Shown in pieces: positions 8,405 to 17,055 of a stretch of 64,000 bases of DNA; the stretch's first letter is position 1; each line of letters opens with the position of its first letter. A program made the translations under genes and the position numbers. The notes beneath the pieces were generated by a model, which saw nothing but the letters and a program-made list of their open reading frames with translations, had not been told where the DNA came from and did not search any database. The stretch is taken from contig NZ_PYWI01000012.1 of the NCBI RefSeq assembly GCF_003049575.1, positions 1 through 64,000 of the forward strand, read 5' to 3'. Source of the stretch: Lysinibacillus parviboronicapiens. Lineage in GTDB: Bacteria; Bacillota; Bacilli; Bacillales_A; Planococcaceae.

Positions 8405-10036
8405 TCAAAAAAAGCGATTAAACAATTTTTTAATCATCTTATCTGGCGCAGGCTTTTGCTGCTTTGGTTCTTCGTATTGTAAATCAAATACCATATGTTC
8501 TAAACGATGCCCATCAAAAGTATCTTCTAGCAAATGCTTTTCCATATCTAACTTGCCTGTAGGGTTATAAAACACAATATCAATACCAAATCGATTTAAA
8601 AACGCTAGTAAAGCAACGTCTTCACGGGCTAATGCAGGCTGTTGAGGCGCTTGATAGAGCACAAGTTTAGGTACTTCCTGTGCATAATCAAAGCTTTGCA
8701 ATAGACGTAGGATTTCTTTTGGAATCATGGCCATCTGTTTAAATAAAAATAACTGTAAATCATACTTTGATTCGTTTGGTAGTTGTTTCAGGAGTGGCTG
8801 TTCACAAGATGTTTTGATGGTATGTGCAATTGCTTGTTGAAGTTCTAATGACAATTCATCATACTGCCACCAGTCACTTTGCAAAATACGCTCTGTGGAT
8901 AATTCTCCATTCACTAGACAGTGCTTATAATGGAAATGGAAATTGGCTCTACTCGCTTTCACATATGGAAACTCCTGCACAAATACGGTTTGCGGACTGG
9001 CAAGTAGCTTATGCATATAATGCCAATACTCTTCACGTCTACTCGCTACACCGCTAATTTTTGCAAAAATAACAGGAATCACCACTTCGTTCCCTATGAC
9101 TTCAAATTTCGGACGTACCATCGCCTTTTCATTTGCATAAATAAAAATATCGTCATATGTCATTCGTAATGTTAAAGAACGGGGCATAAAATCTTTAAAT
9201 TGCCATGGTCGATATACACCGGATTGTTGATCGTGCATTAACTGCTCAAAATGTTGACTGGAGCGATAGCCGACAGTTGCTTGACGGTCACGAAGCTTAT
9301 CGGGGAATGGCTGTAATGTTGTTTGGCTGCCATAGACGTGTGTAATAGAAAACATATTCGTGATATCCACTTCTGCAAATTCATCGATAGCAGCCGGGTG
9401 GAAGATTAACACATCACATCCTAGTTCCATTAACAATAACAAGAAATATCGCTGACTAATCGTCGTTTCGCCATACCAAACAACCTTTGGAAAGTCATCC
9501 GTCGGCTTCATTGTCTGCGTCCATTGTATCCAATGGTTTTTTAGCCACTTCACCATATCAATTAAAAAGCGACGAAAATCATTTGCTAGTAAACCAAGTG
9601 ATTGCTGGTCACGAAAACGCTCCACTACGCGAATGGTTGCCAACTGTAAATGCCGGTTCATTGTAACGTCATCATGCTTTGGAATAAGCTGATGGCCATA
9701 CATCATTGCAATTAGTCGATTAATTGACAATCCTTTGGGTGTTTGTTGGTGTTGCTCTAAAATACTTTGTAATGCCTGAAAATCCTTTTGTTCAATATGT
9801 TTATTTAATTCCTCGCTTAAAATATGCACGTTTGGATTTTGAGACAATGTATATAATGAGTTAAAATAATCATCTTCTTCTATTGGTACACCTAATACTC
9901 GAACGGCAATGCGACTAAAACGAATTTGTTGCTCTGTCACCTCATAAAGTGCACGCAATTTCGGTGAATCTTGAAACGCTTGTAGCCAATCATAAGGATC
10001 CCGTTCCAACACTGATTCTATTGTGATTGATTGCAT
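8405..10036 (-). CDS. YceG family protein, component of the Ter biosynthetic module
   Basis: 543 aa from the ATG at 10036. A GTG 12 bases further upstream lies directly on the TAAGGAGG ribosome site and cannot be the start. This resembles the B. subtilis YceG family, described as a putative component of a Ter-linked biosynthetic module. No catalytic motif was recognised with confidence. Paired DxxxF/hydrophobic motifs recur in the N- and C-terminal halves (VLIFHPAAIDEF and IDIVFYNPTGKLD), suggesting an internal duplication of a Rossmann-like unit; that is an observation, not an established fact. It is tightly linked to telA and the HAD gene. Confidence 0.78.
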   Translation of the reverse strand: MQSITIESVLERDPYDWLQAFQDSPKLRALYEVTEQQIRFSRIAVRVLGVPIEEDDYFNSLYTLSQNPNVHILSEELNKHIEQKDFQALQSILEQHQQTPKGLSINRLIAMMYGHQLIPKHDDVTMNRHLQLATIRVVERFRDQQSLGLLANDFRRFLIDMVKWLKNHWIQWTQTMKPTDDFPKVVWYGETTISQRYFLLLLMELGCDVLIFHPAAIDEFAEVDITNMFSITHVYGSQTTLQPFPDKLRDRQATVGYRSSQHFEQLMHDQQSGVYRPWQFKDFMPRSLTLRMTYDDIFIYANEKAMVRPKFEVIGNEVVIPVIFAKISGVASRREEYWHYMHKLLASPQTVFVQEFPYVKASRANFHFHYKHCLVNGELSTERILQSDWWQYDELSLELQQAIAHTIKTSCEQPLLKQLPNESKYDLQLFLFKQMAMIPKEILRLLQSFDYAQEVPKLVLYQAPQQPALAREDVALLAFLNRFGIDIVFYNPTGKLDMEKHLLEDTFDGHRLEHMVFDLQYEEPKQQKPAPDKMIKKLFNRFF

Positions 10037-10062
10037 ACAATACGTCACCTCCTTACATGGTC

Positions 10063-10875
10063 TTAGACAGTTGGTTGTTTTGCTGCAAGTCGTAAAACAT
10101 CCTCCAGTAAACTTTGCGTAAACGCTTCACCACTATTAGCTGAATATATTGTATTCCCTAACACTTGAGGTTGTTTATCTTTTAAATCACCGTGTGCTGG
10201 TGTAAATCCAATATCTGCCATAGCGAGCATACCGTAGTCCATAATGGAATCGCCCGCTGCTACATGCACATCATATGTACAATGTTCTTTTAAATAGGCA
10301 ATCGCCGCTTCCTTCGTTAACACTTTCGGCAAAAAATATAATTTTCTTCCTTGTAAAAGTACATACCAACCCAGCACATCAAACTCCTGAATGATTGCCT
10401 GTACAACATCTTGTCTTAAAATTGATAGGTCAACATAATAAACATAAAAGAGTTCATCAACATAAAATGATTGTTGAAGCCAAGTGTCGGATCTTATCCC
10501 ATCAAAACGTTGCAACATATCAGCATCTGGAATCGAGGAATCTTCAATACGCTTACGTAAAGTTTTTGCCCATGCTTCATTTGGACGACCCTTTTCTAAT
10601 ATTGTACCCCCATTACTCGTAATTGCAAAAGTTGGACATAACTCATTTATTACATGAATGCGTTCATATTGATGCAAAGCACGAGTAGTTACCGGCACGA
10701 ATAACGTTTGATCATGTACCTGATGCAATAATTTCGTTGTCGCTTCCGTCATCATGCTCATCACTTCACCGTCTTTTCGTTCTGCTCCGACAGTTGGTGT
10801 TATTGGTGGGAAATTTGCCATCATCCGCTTTGAATAAATAAGGGTACGGTCTAAATCCGATGTAAATAGTAGCAT
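10063..10875 (-). CDS. HAD-superfamily phosphatase of the Ter module
   Basis: 270 aa. HAD motif I is FTSDLDRTL with Asp7 as nucleophile and Asp9 as general acid; motif IV is AAGDSIMDYGML near residue 215. The cap arrangement and length resemble sucrose-phosphate-phosphatase/Cof-type HADs. In Ter modules this enzyme is predicted to dephosphorylate an intermediate made with the phosphoribosyltransferases. It lies 12 bases after stiP and 14-26 bases before yceG, so it is clearly co-transcribed. AGAGGAGAG precedes the ATG. Substrate unknown. Confidence 0.82.
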   Translation of the reverse strand: MLLFTSDLDRTLIYSKRMMANFPPITPTVGAERKDGEVMSMMTEATTKLLHQVHDQTLFVPVTTRALHQYERIHVINELCPTFAITSNGGTILEKGRPNEAWAKTLRKRIEDSSIPDADMLQRFDGIRSDTWLQQSFYVDELFYVYYVDLSILRQDVVQAIIQEFDVLGWYVLLQGRKLYFLPKVLTKEAAIAYLKEHCTYDVHVAAGDSIMDYGMLAMADIGFTPAHGDLKDKQPQVLGNTIYSANSGEAFTQSLLEDVLRLAAKQPTV

Positions 10876-10887
10876 GTATTCTCTCCT

Positions 10888-11988
10888 CTATACTTCTTTT
10901 ATTAAGCCGCAGCATGCATACGACATATTCGGATATTCTTCAATAGGTACATTCTTTTCCTTAGCTAATAACAGGATGTGTTCAAGTTCGTTCATGTATT
11001 TAGGATTAATTAAAATTTTCCAAGGTATTCGGCGAAGTAGCACACGCGTCGTTTCACCAACGCCAGGCTTTACGAAATGAATATTGGTAATCCCTAAATC
11101 CTGTTGAATGGCCTGCACGGATTTCAAGCCTTGCCATGTAACAGGAGACTGTGATTGCTCACTAATTTGCTGCGTGACATCATGTTGAACTTGTTTGAAA
11201 TAAGCACTTACACGGTCGATATACACGTTTGATACATCAACATCCTCTAGCTCTTTATAATATTTAGCGCCATGAAAGTCATGTTCCTGCATAAACTGCA
11301 AATTCAATACGGTGCGACTCACTAACCCAGACACTGTGGAATTTAAACAAGCGGAGGGAATCAAAAAGTCTTCGCGTGTTCCATAAATTGACGTACAGTT
11401 CCCAGGATCAGCTAAAACAGCTAATGTAGAATCCAATTGTTGTACATTGTTTGCATTGAAAAGCTCACAGGATTGTTGCAATTCCTTTGTGATAGCTCCT
11501 TTTCCAGTCCAGCCATCAATAAATTGAATGGCTGCCAAAGGATGCTCTGAAAAGATATAACGAATGGCTGTCTCATCAATACCACGGCCACGCAGTATTG
11601 AAATCGTGTAATGGGGCACTCCGACGTTATAACGCATTTTAATATACCGCTTAATCAAAATACCGATTGGTGTACCTGCTCTTGCTAAACTAACGAGCAC
11701 TAAATGCTCTAATCCTTGGCGCGCTACAATTTGTTCCGCCACAATCCCAACAGCTATTGCAATGCGTTGTGCATAATCATCTAACGTTTTATAAAAAAGT
11801 GCCATATAAGCATCTGATGGGTGATATTCAACTGGCAGCATTTCAGAATAATGTGTGCCCGATTGAATCAGACGCTCACGTTTTTCATTATTTAACTCGA
11901 GTTTGATATTACTAATATCTCGTAGTAAAAAAACAACATCCTCAGATGAATAACTCCCCATTTTATCGGGTTGCATGACTAATCGCAT
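10888..11988 (-). CDS. StiP family protein of the Ter module (PRTase-like motifs)
   Basis: 366 aa. The family is usually named cysteine protease StiP, an older PRTase_1 label also exists. The sequence here contains LVLVSLARAGTPIG (residues 97-110) and IQFIDGWTGKGAI (154-166), which look like the substrate and PRPP-loop regions of type I phosphoribosyltransferases; no clear Cys-His protease pair was recognised. The ATG overlaps the stop of the upstream phosphoribosyltransferase gene (TAATG), so the two products are probably made in a fixed ratio. GGAGGGGG is the ribosome site. Family identity is fairly sure, the biochemical role is not. Confidence 0.75.
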   Translation of the reverse strand: MRLVMQPDKMGSYSSEDVVFLLRDISNIKLELNNEKRERLIQSGTHYSEMLPVEYHPSDAYMALFYKTLDDYAQRIAIAVGIVAEQIVARQGLEHLVLVSLARAGTPIGILIKRYIKMRYNVGVPHYTISILRGRGIDETAIRYIFSEHPLAAIQFIDGWTGKGAITKELQQSCELFNANNVQQLDSTLAVLADPGNCTSIYGTREDFLIPSACLNSTVSGLVSRTVLNLQFMQEHDFHGAKYYKELEDVDVSNVYIDRVSAYFKQVQHDVTQQISEQSQSPVTWQGLKSVQAIQQDLGITNIHFVKPGVGETTRVLLRRIPWKILINPKYMNELEHILLLAKEKNVPIEEYPNMSYACCGLIKEV

Positions 11989-13349
11989 TATTCCCCCTCC
12001 AATTCATGCATACAGATCACATAAATGTTTGCGTCACTTACAGATTGCAGTGCATGTACAACTCGTGCAATTACTTCTTTATTTGCTATACGTTCTACGA
12101 CAAGAAAAAGTTCCGAATAAGGATGACTTTGTACATTGTATAAATAGTTTTCAACTCCATTATTTTCAGGACATTCAAATGCTATTTTCTCAGTAATTGT
12201 ATAGCCTGTATCATGTGCACAATAAATCGGGCTACGAGTTGTCGATTGAATATAGACGTCCTCGCCTAAGTAACTAGCTATTTGCATCGGAACATACATA
12301 AATTCACCTGTACCAATAACAAGTGCTGGACCACCTGATCTAAGTTTTTTTAACTGCTGGGCAATCCTCTTTATTGTATTCTTTTGTACTGCCTGCTGTT
12401 CAGTTGTTAACATAAATCTTCCTGTTGCTAGCATATAGGGCGCTTTATTATCAATTCCGTTTTCCGCAATTGAACGATAATATTTTTGTTCAATACAATC
12501 CTTTGGTGATAGGATAGTCAGATCTTGAACCTCTTGTGTAGTGATCCCAACTTGTTTGCTAGATAAATACGGTTCTCCACTACAACTAAATTGTCCGCCC
12601 ATCATTGCTACAAAATCAATCGTTACATCCCACTTCTTTTCCATTTGTTGAAAGACTTCATGCTGCTGGGCTGAACGCCAATCTAAAATAGATAACACTG
12701 AATAATGCTTAACATCCGGAAATTTTTGTCGCAGTGTTTCAATTATATTGACCACTGTATTTCCAGTTGTAATCTCATCATCTATTAACACGATACGTTT
12801 GGCTTGAAGTAACTTATCTGGTTGCTCACAATAAACGCGATGACTCGTTGCATGTGAATGCTCTTCTTCAAAAGTTACAAATGGTTCAAGTTCAGGTAAA
12901 AATTCACGTGTAGTATGAATATACATCGCCCTTGACCCAAAAGCATTAAATACGGCATGACCAAGCGCTGTAGCTGTTTCTGCGAAACCTATAAACAATG
13001 TTTCCTCTAAGAGCTCAAGGGGTTTTGCTTCTACTTGTTGTAATATTTCTTGCACATGTTGCTGTTTCTTAAGTGCCTGTACAATAGTTGGCAGTAATAA
13101 TGCTTCCTCACCAACAAGCTTCTCATGATACATCATTGCCAGCAATGTTCCAGTAAGAATTGGTACTTGCGGTCGCACTGCTAAATGTTTGCCAAGAACG
13201 GTACTAACAAATAAAAATTGTCTTTTTTTATTAATACGCGTTGCCATTTTAAACAAATCTGTTATGGCAAAATCATACGGATTATTCGTAATCGAAATTT
13301 CAATTTCATAGTCCTGAAAAATATTCAACTTGCTCTTCAGTTGTGGCAT
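11988..13349 (-). CDS. Two-domain phosphoribosyltransferase (PRTase_2 plus TRSP domain)
   Basis: 453 aa. The PRPP-binding loop VLIDDEITTGNT is at residues 187-198, with the upstream segment GFAETATALG (121-130) lining the typical PRTase pocket. The C-terminal part (about 230-450) matches the TRSP-type extension found with this PRTase in Ter operons. Predicted role: attaching ribose-5-phosphate to an unknown base in a nucleoside-like metabolite pathway. It overlaps the end of the HpcH-like gene by 44 bases; the start is supported by a GGGGG about ten bases upstream. Confidence 0.82.
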   Translation of the reverse strand: MPQLKSKLNIFQDYEIEISITNNPYDFAITDLFKMATRINKKRQFLFVSTVLGKHLAVRPQVPILTGTLLAMMYHEKLVGEEALLLPTIVQALKKQQHVQEILQQVEAKPLELLEETLFIGFAETATALGHAVFNAFGSRAMYIHTTREFLPELEPFVTFEEEHSHATSHRVYCEQPDKLLQAKRIVLIDDEITTGNTVVNIIETLRQKFPDVKHYSVLSILDWRSAQQHEVFQQMEKKWDVTIDFVAMMGGQFSCSGEPYLSSKQVGITTQEVQDLTILSPKDCIEQKYYRSIAENGIDNKAPYMLATGRFMLTTEQQAVQKNTIKRIAQQLKKLRSGGPALVIGTGEFMYVPMQIASYLGEDVYIQSTTRSPIYCAHDTGYTITEKIAFECPENNGVENYLYNVQSHPYSELFLVVERIANKEVIARVVHALQSVSDANIYVICMHELEGE

Positions 13350-14523
13350 CCATACTTCCCCCTGCTTCAGTATTCAATAAAAGGGACGCGAAATCTACAG
13401 ATTCGTTGTATACACCATACACATGTGCTTGGCGTAAAATTTGTTGCGCCCACCTCGTATGAGGCTTCATTTCATTCATTTTATTAGCATAATGACTTTT
13501 TATCACACCTTTTTGACCATCATTTTGCTCTACAATGCTCAGTGCATCTAAATATTCTTCGTACGAAACTACATAAAGCGCATGGACAACACGTATATGA
13601 CTAGGATGAATAATCGTTTTACCTAAAATTCCATTTTGTCTGTCCATTAAGACTTCCTTAATCAAACCATCTAAATAATCATCGAGTAATGCCTGTCGTG
13701 CGTGTAGTGCTCCTTTTTCACTAAACGGTGTCACTCTCAAAGCTGGCTTCAACACACGCTGATTACTGAAATATTCCCATACAGGCCCAGAAATAACAAA
13801 ACCGTCTTCCTCGCGACCTAACACATTGACAATGTCTGCAATGCAATCTCGAATAACCGCTATATCGTAAATCGTCGAGTCTACACGCCGACGTATACCG
13901 TAAATCCCACAAAAATCAGTCGCACCAATGCGAACATTTAATACGCGTTCTCTGTATTGATGAAGCACTTCCTTAATTGCAAACAATGCATCCATACGGG
14001 ATTCCTTATACAAAATATCACGACTTTCCAAAATCGGCATGCCAAATAGCTTAAGTTGATGCTGTTGAATCGTTTGTTCAAGCAAATTAAAATAAGCAGC
14101 TCCTTGCACAGCAGAAAATTTAGGAAATACATAGCCTGTTAGTACTTCTTGATATTTTCCTAAGACAGATGTTAAAAATGAAAATTGCTCGACACTGCGT
14201 ACACGAATAAATATAAGCGGTAATTGTTGAAGTTGGATTTCATTATTTTCATAAAGTGTATAGAGCGTGCGAATATCCTCTATTAATTTTTCTTCACATT
14301 GCACTAACTCCGCATCTCCAACAGCATCTTCTAAATCGATGACAAACGAAGTCAAATCTTTATATTTCTGAGATTGCACCATATCTGAAATATTAGGCAT
14401 CGATGCCGGCATATATAAAGTAGCACCTAATGTGTAGGATAAAATATTTGGGTTATCCAATTTTGTAAAAGGTTGTGGCTTTTTATAAAAAATAGTCTCC
14501 GTCTCCGTTGCAAAATGTTGCAT
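13306..14523 (-). CDS. HpcH/HpaI aldolase (CitE-like) C-C bond lyase of the Ter module
   Basis: 405 aa, longer than a typical CitE (about 290 aa). It has the TIM-barrel signatures of the family: VIDLEDAVGD, where the acidic residues bind the metal, and FVISGPVWEYF later in the barrel. In Ter operons this lyase is paired with the phosphoribosyltransferase, and here the reading frames overlap by 44 bases. It is the first enzyme gene after the TerD cluster. Immediately upstream lies a terminator-like hairpin (14566-14607), so its expression may depend on read-through. AAGGAGAG precedes the ATG. Substrate unknown. Confidence 0.82.
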   Translation of the reverse strand: MQHFATETETIFYKKPQPFTKLDNPNILSYTLGATLYMPASMPNISDMVQSQKYKDLTSFVIDLEDAVGDAELVQCEEKLIEDIRTLYTLYENNEIQLQQLPLIFIRVRSVEQFSFLTSVLGKYQEVLTGYVFPKFSAVQGAAYFNLLEQTIQQHQLKLFGMPILESRDILYKESRMDALFAIKEVLHQYRERVLNVRIGATDFCGIYGIRRRVDSTIYDIAVIRDCIADIVNVLGREEDGFVISGPVWEYFSNQRVLKPALRVTPFSEKGALHARQALLDDYLDGLIKEVLMDRQNGILGKTIIHPSHIRVVHALYVVSYEEYLDALSIVEQNDGQKGVIKSHYANKMNEMKPHTRWAQQILRQAHVYGVYNESVDFASLLLNTEAGGSMDATTEEQVEYFSGL

Positions 14524-14561
14524 CTACTTCTCTCCTTCATCAAAAGAATTATCATTGCGGA

Positions 14562-14607
14562 AAAAGGCACTGGATTAGCCTGCTTTTTACAGACCAATAC
14601 AGTGCCT
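14562..14607 (-). terminator. Terminator/attenuator between the terD cluster and the lyase gene
   Basis: GGCACTG (14566-14572) pairs with CAGTGCC (about 14599-14605). On the minus strand the stem ends CAGTGCCTTTTTCC, a terminator-like T-run. It lies 43 bases before the lyase start codon and right after the stop of the small reading frame at 14612-14794. It could end the terD transcript or set the level of the downstream enzymes. Confidence 0.6.
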
Positions 14608-14611
14608 TTAG

Positions 14612-14794
14612 TTACGTTGCTTTCTTATTCAACTTATGTAGAACAAAAGTTAGTAAAAATGCTACGATTAAAATAACGAAGAAAACTTCGTGTAGTAAGC
14701 AGAAACCCAAAGCGCCAGCAAATATTTCTAGGTATCTCGCTACGCCTTTTAACAGGTTAAGGACAGTATAGATTTTGAATGATTCATGCCCCAT
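14612..14794 (-). CDS. Possible small membrane protein inside the ter operon
   Basis: 60 aa, not recognised. The C-terminal half is strongly hydrophobic (about residues 25-52, with FFVILIVAFLLTFVL) and ends in a basic tail HKLNKK, which looks like a single membrane helix with a positive-inside end. Against it: no good ribosome site, and the ATG lies inside a 15-bp hairpin (14767-14806). For it: same strand as the operon, and its stop codon is immediately followed by a terminator. Alternatively this is spacer sequence that happens to be open. Confidence 0.3.
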   Translation of the reverse strand: MGHESFKIYTVLNLLKGVARYLEIFAGALGFCLLHEVFFVILIVAFLLTFVLHKLNKKAT

Positions 14795-14806
14795 TCAAAA
14801 TCTATA
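14767..14806 (-). repeat. 15-bp inverted repeat in the ter operon spacer
   Basis: TATAGATTTTGAATG (14767-14781) and CATTCAAAATCTATA (14792-14806) are perfect complements with a 10-base loop. No T-run follows on either strand, so it is not a simple terminator. It lies 27 bases after the last terD stop codon and could protect the 3' end of the terD message or mask the start of the small reading frame. Confidence 0.7.
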
Positions 14807-14832
14807 CATTTGCCAAAATTCTTTACTATATT

Positions 14833-15408
14833 TTATTGTAAGCCGTATGCACTCACTAACGCACCAAGTCCACCTTGATAACCTGAGCCAACTGCTGCAA
14901 ATTTCCACTCGCCGTTGTGACGGTATAATTCACAGAATACGACCGCTGTTTCAATGCTGAAATCTTCCCCTAAATCATAGCGCAGGACTTCTGAACCTGA
15001 TTCTTCATTCGTTAAACGCACATAAGCATTTAATACTTGCCCGAAGTTTTGATGGCGCCCTTCCGCATCATAAATTGTCACGGTCACTACTATTTTATCA
15101 ATTTGAGGAGATACTTGTTTTAAGTTTACAAGAATTTTTTCGTCATCCCCATCACCCACACCCGTACGGTTATCACCTGTGTGCACGACAGATTGGTCTG
15201 AACTTGTTAAATTATTGTAGAAGATAAAATCTTGCTCATTACGACATTTTCCAGATGCATCAAGTAAAAATACAGAGGCATCTAAGTCAAAGTCATTTCC
15301 ACCATCAAATTGTTTCACATCCCAACCTAAACCGATACCTACATTATTTAAGCCTGGATCTTGCTTCATTAAATCAATGCGTTGCCCTTTACTTAACTGA
15401 ATACCCAA
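14833..15408 (-). CDS. TerD family calcium-binding stress protein (copy 1)
   Basis: 191 aa, the standard TerD length. Conserved motifs: [26 protein letters not shown] (the acidic residues bind Ca2+), QNFGQVLNAYVR and [11 protein letters not shown] near the end. The start is a TTG with AAGGGAG upstream; the MGIQL start agrees with the two paralogues. TerD proteins are cytoplasmic and induced by tellurite, oxidative and envelope stress; the molecular role is unknown. It is the last of three tandem copies, 24 bases from copy 2, and corresponds to the B. subtilis yceCDE group. Confidence 0.9.
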   Translation of the reverse strand: MGIQLSKGQRIDLMKQDPGLNNVGIGLGWDVKQFDGGNDFDLDASVFLLDASGKCRNEQDFIFYNNLTSSDQSVVHTGDNRTGVGDGDDEKILVNLKQVSPQIDKIVVTVTIYDAEGRHQNFGQVLNAYVRLTNEESGSEVLRYDLGEDFSIETAVVFCELYRHNGEWKFAAVGSGYQGGLGALVSAYGLQ

Positions 15409-15432
15409 TTAGAAAATCTCCCTTCCATTGTA

Positions 15433-16014
15433 TTAATTTACGTTTAATCCGTAGTCACTGCAAAGTGCAGCTAAACCACCTTGATAACCTGCTCCAACTG
15501 CGTTGAATTTCCATTCTCCATTATGACGATATAACTCGCCTACTACTACAGCTGTTTCAATACTGAAATCTTCTCCTAAATCATAGCGGATGACTTCTTC
15601 ATTTGTTGCCGCATTGACAATACGAATAAAGGCATTAGAGACCATACCAAAGTTTTGGTTACGTGCATCTGCATCATGGATTGTCACAGTAAAGGCAAGT
15701 CGTTGAACATGTGCAGGAATTTGTGTCAATGCAACCTTCACAACCTCATCATCGCCGTCACCAACGCCTGTTAAATTATCTCCTGAATGTTCAACAGAGC
15801 CGTTACCACCAATAGTATTGTTATAGAAGATAAAATCATTTTGGTCTGCTACTTTCCCTGTATCAGCAAGTAAAAACACAGATGAATCAAGGTCAAAATC
15901 ATTGCCGCCATCATATTTATTTGTGTCCCAACCTAAACCTACAATAACATTTGTTAACCCTGGATTAGTTTTTGTTAAATCAACTTTTTGACCTTTTTGT
16001 AATGAAATACCCAT
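15433..16014 (-). CDS. TerD family calcium-binding stress protein (copy 2)
   Basis: 193 aa, full length. Motifs: [25 protein letters not shown] and [12 protein letters not shown], followed by the C-terminal [13 protein letters not shown]. It is closer to copy 1 than to copy 3 and probably arose by tandem duplication. The ATG has AGGAGG upstream. It is co-transcribed with copies 1 and 3. Confidence 0.9.
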   Translation of the reverse strand: MGISLQKGQKVDLTKTNPGLTNVIVGLGWDTNKYDGGNDFDLDSSVFLLADTGKVADQNDFIFYNNTIGGNGSVEHSGDNLTGVGDGDDEVVKVALTQIPAHVQRLAFTVTIHDADARNQNFGMVSNAFIRIVNAATNEEVIRYDLGEDFSIETAVVVGELYRHNGEWKFNAVGAGYQGGLAALCSDYGLNVN

Positions 16015-16115
16015 TTTTATAGTCCTCCTAGTTTTTAGTGTTCATTGCTATTTCAATGCATAACTATATCTGTCATTTCGCTTTCGCAATAAAAACTTGC
16101 GGAATGAAGATGAAA

Positions 16116-16736
16116 TTATTGATATCTACGAGCTACGTCGCCAAGTTTCATATCATTCGTACCACTACCAACAGCCGCAAACTTCCACTCATTGCCATGG
16201 CGATAAATTTCACCACACACTAACGTCGTTAAGTTCGAATAGTTATCAGTTAAATTATAACGAATTAGTTCGGCTCCTGTCTTGTCATCATACACGCGAA
16301 TATATGCATTTTGAATCATACCAAAATGTTGGTTGCGCCCAGCTGCATCATATATATTAACGACAAATACCATTTTATCGTATTGTGCTGGTATTGCTCC
16401 TAGCTCGATTGTAATAACTTCATCATCACCATCGCCATCACCTGTTAAATTATCACCTGAATGTCGGATAGAACCGCAATTACTTGATAATTTGCCAAAA
16501 TAAATTACATCATCGTTTCCTACTAATTTATCATTTTGGAGCATTAATACAGAGGCATCACAGTCCACATTTTTACCGCTACCGCCGCTGCCTCCACTAG
16601 AAAATAAACCCCCTAGGAATCCACCACTTTTTGTTTGGCTTACTGGATCCCAGCCCAAACCAACTTTAATTTTATTTAAACCAGCATTACCTTTTGTTAA
16701 ATCGACACGTTGTCCTTTTTGCAAATTAATTCCCAC
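16116..16736 (-). CDS. TerD family stress protein with glycine-rich insert (copy 3)
   Basis: 206 aa from the GTG at 16736. An ATG nine bases upstream sits directly against AGGAGG and is too close; the GTG gives MGINLQKGQ, matching the paralogues. An insert of about 25 residues not present in copies 1 and 2 reads SGGFLGGLF and then a Gly/Ser linker, just before the acidic motif VDCDASVLML. The Ca-binding GDNLTGDGDGDDE is intact. It is the first gene of the operon and the most divergent copy. The SGGFL insert is shared with the TerA-like protein at 6573. Confidence 0.88.
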   Translation of the reverse strand: MGINLQKGQRVDLTKGNAGLNKIKVGLGWDPVSQTKSGGFLGGLFSSGGSGGSGKNVDCDASVLMLQNDKLVGNDDVIYFGKLSSNCGSIRHSGDNLTGDGDGDDEVITIELGAIPAQYDKMVFVVNIYDAAGRNQHFGMIQNAYIRVYDDKTGAELIRYNLTDNYSNLTTLVCGEIYRHGNEWKFAAVGSGTNDMKLGDVARRYQ

Positions 16737-17055
16737 TATCAACATCCTCCTATACCTTGAATGCGTTTCCAGCTGAAAACGTATGTAAATTCTTATTTAG
16801 CATGAAGCGCAAACTCTATACGTTTATAAAAGTACCATCCAAATTTACACTACTCCTATAAAGGTAAATTCAGCCTATCTCAAGTCTAAAATAACATGAC
16901 AAAAAATTCAATTAATGGCCCCAAAAAGGTTTAATTCATTTAATATTATTAACAATTATTGTAAAAAATAACAGTATACTAACTAAATCGTTCTATTCAT
17001 AACATAAAAAAAGCCTTCTATTTTTTATAAAATAAGAAGACTTCTTTCACTTTTG
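16737..17055 (-). promoter_or_regulatory. Ter operon upstream region with candidate promoter
   Basis: This 320-base stretch holds no gene. On the minus strand a candidate sigma-A promoter reads TTGAGA (16878-16883), 17-bp spacer, TATAGG (16855-16860), giving a leader of about 110 bases. No clear sigma-B, sigma-W or sigma-M site was found, although B. subtilis yce genes are under such control. The right part carries the terminator of the peptide-transporter operon. Confidence 0.35.
17005..17044 (-). terminator. Terminator of the oligopeptide transporter operon
   Basis: AAGCCTTCTATTTT (17011-17024) pairs with AAAATAAGAAGACTT (17029-17043) with minor mismatches. On the minus strand the stem is followed by seven T residues. 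It lies just after the stop of the last permease gene. Confidence 0.8.
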
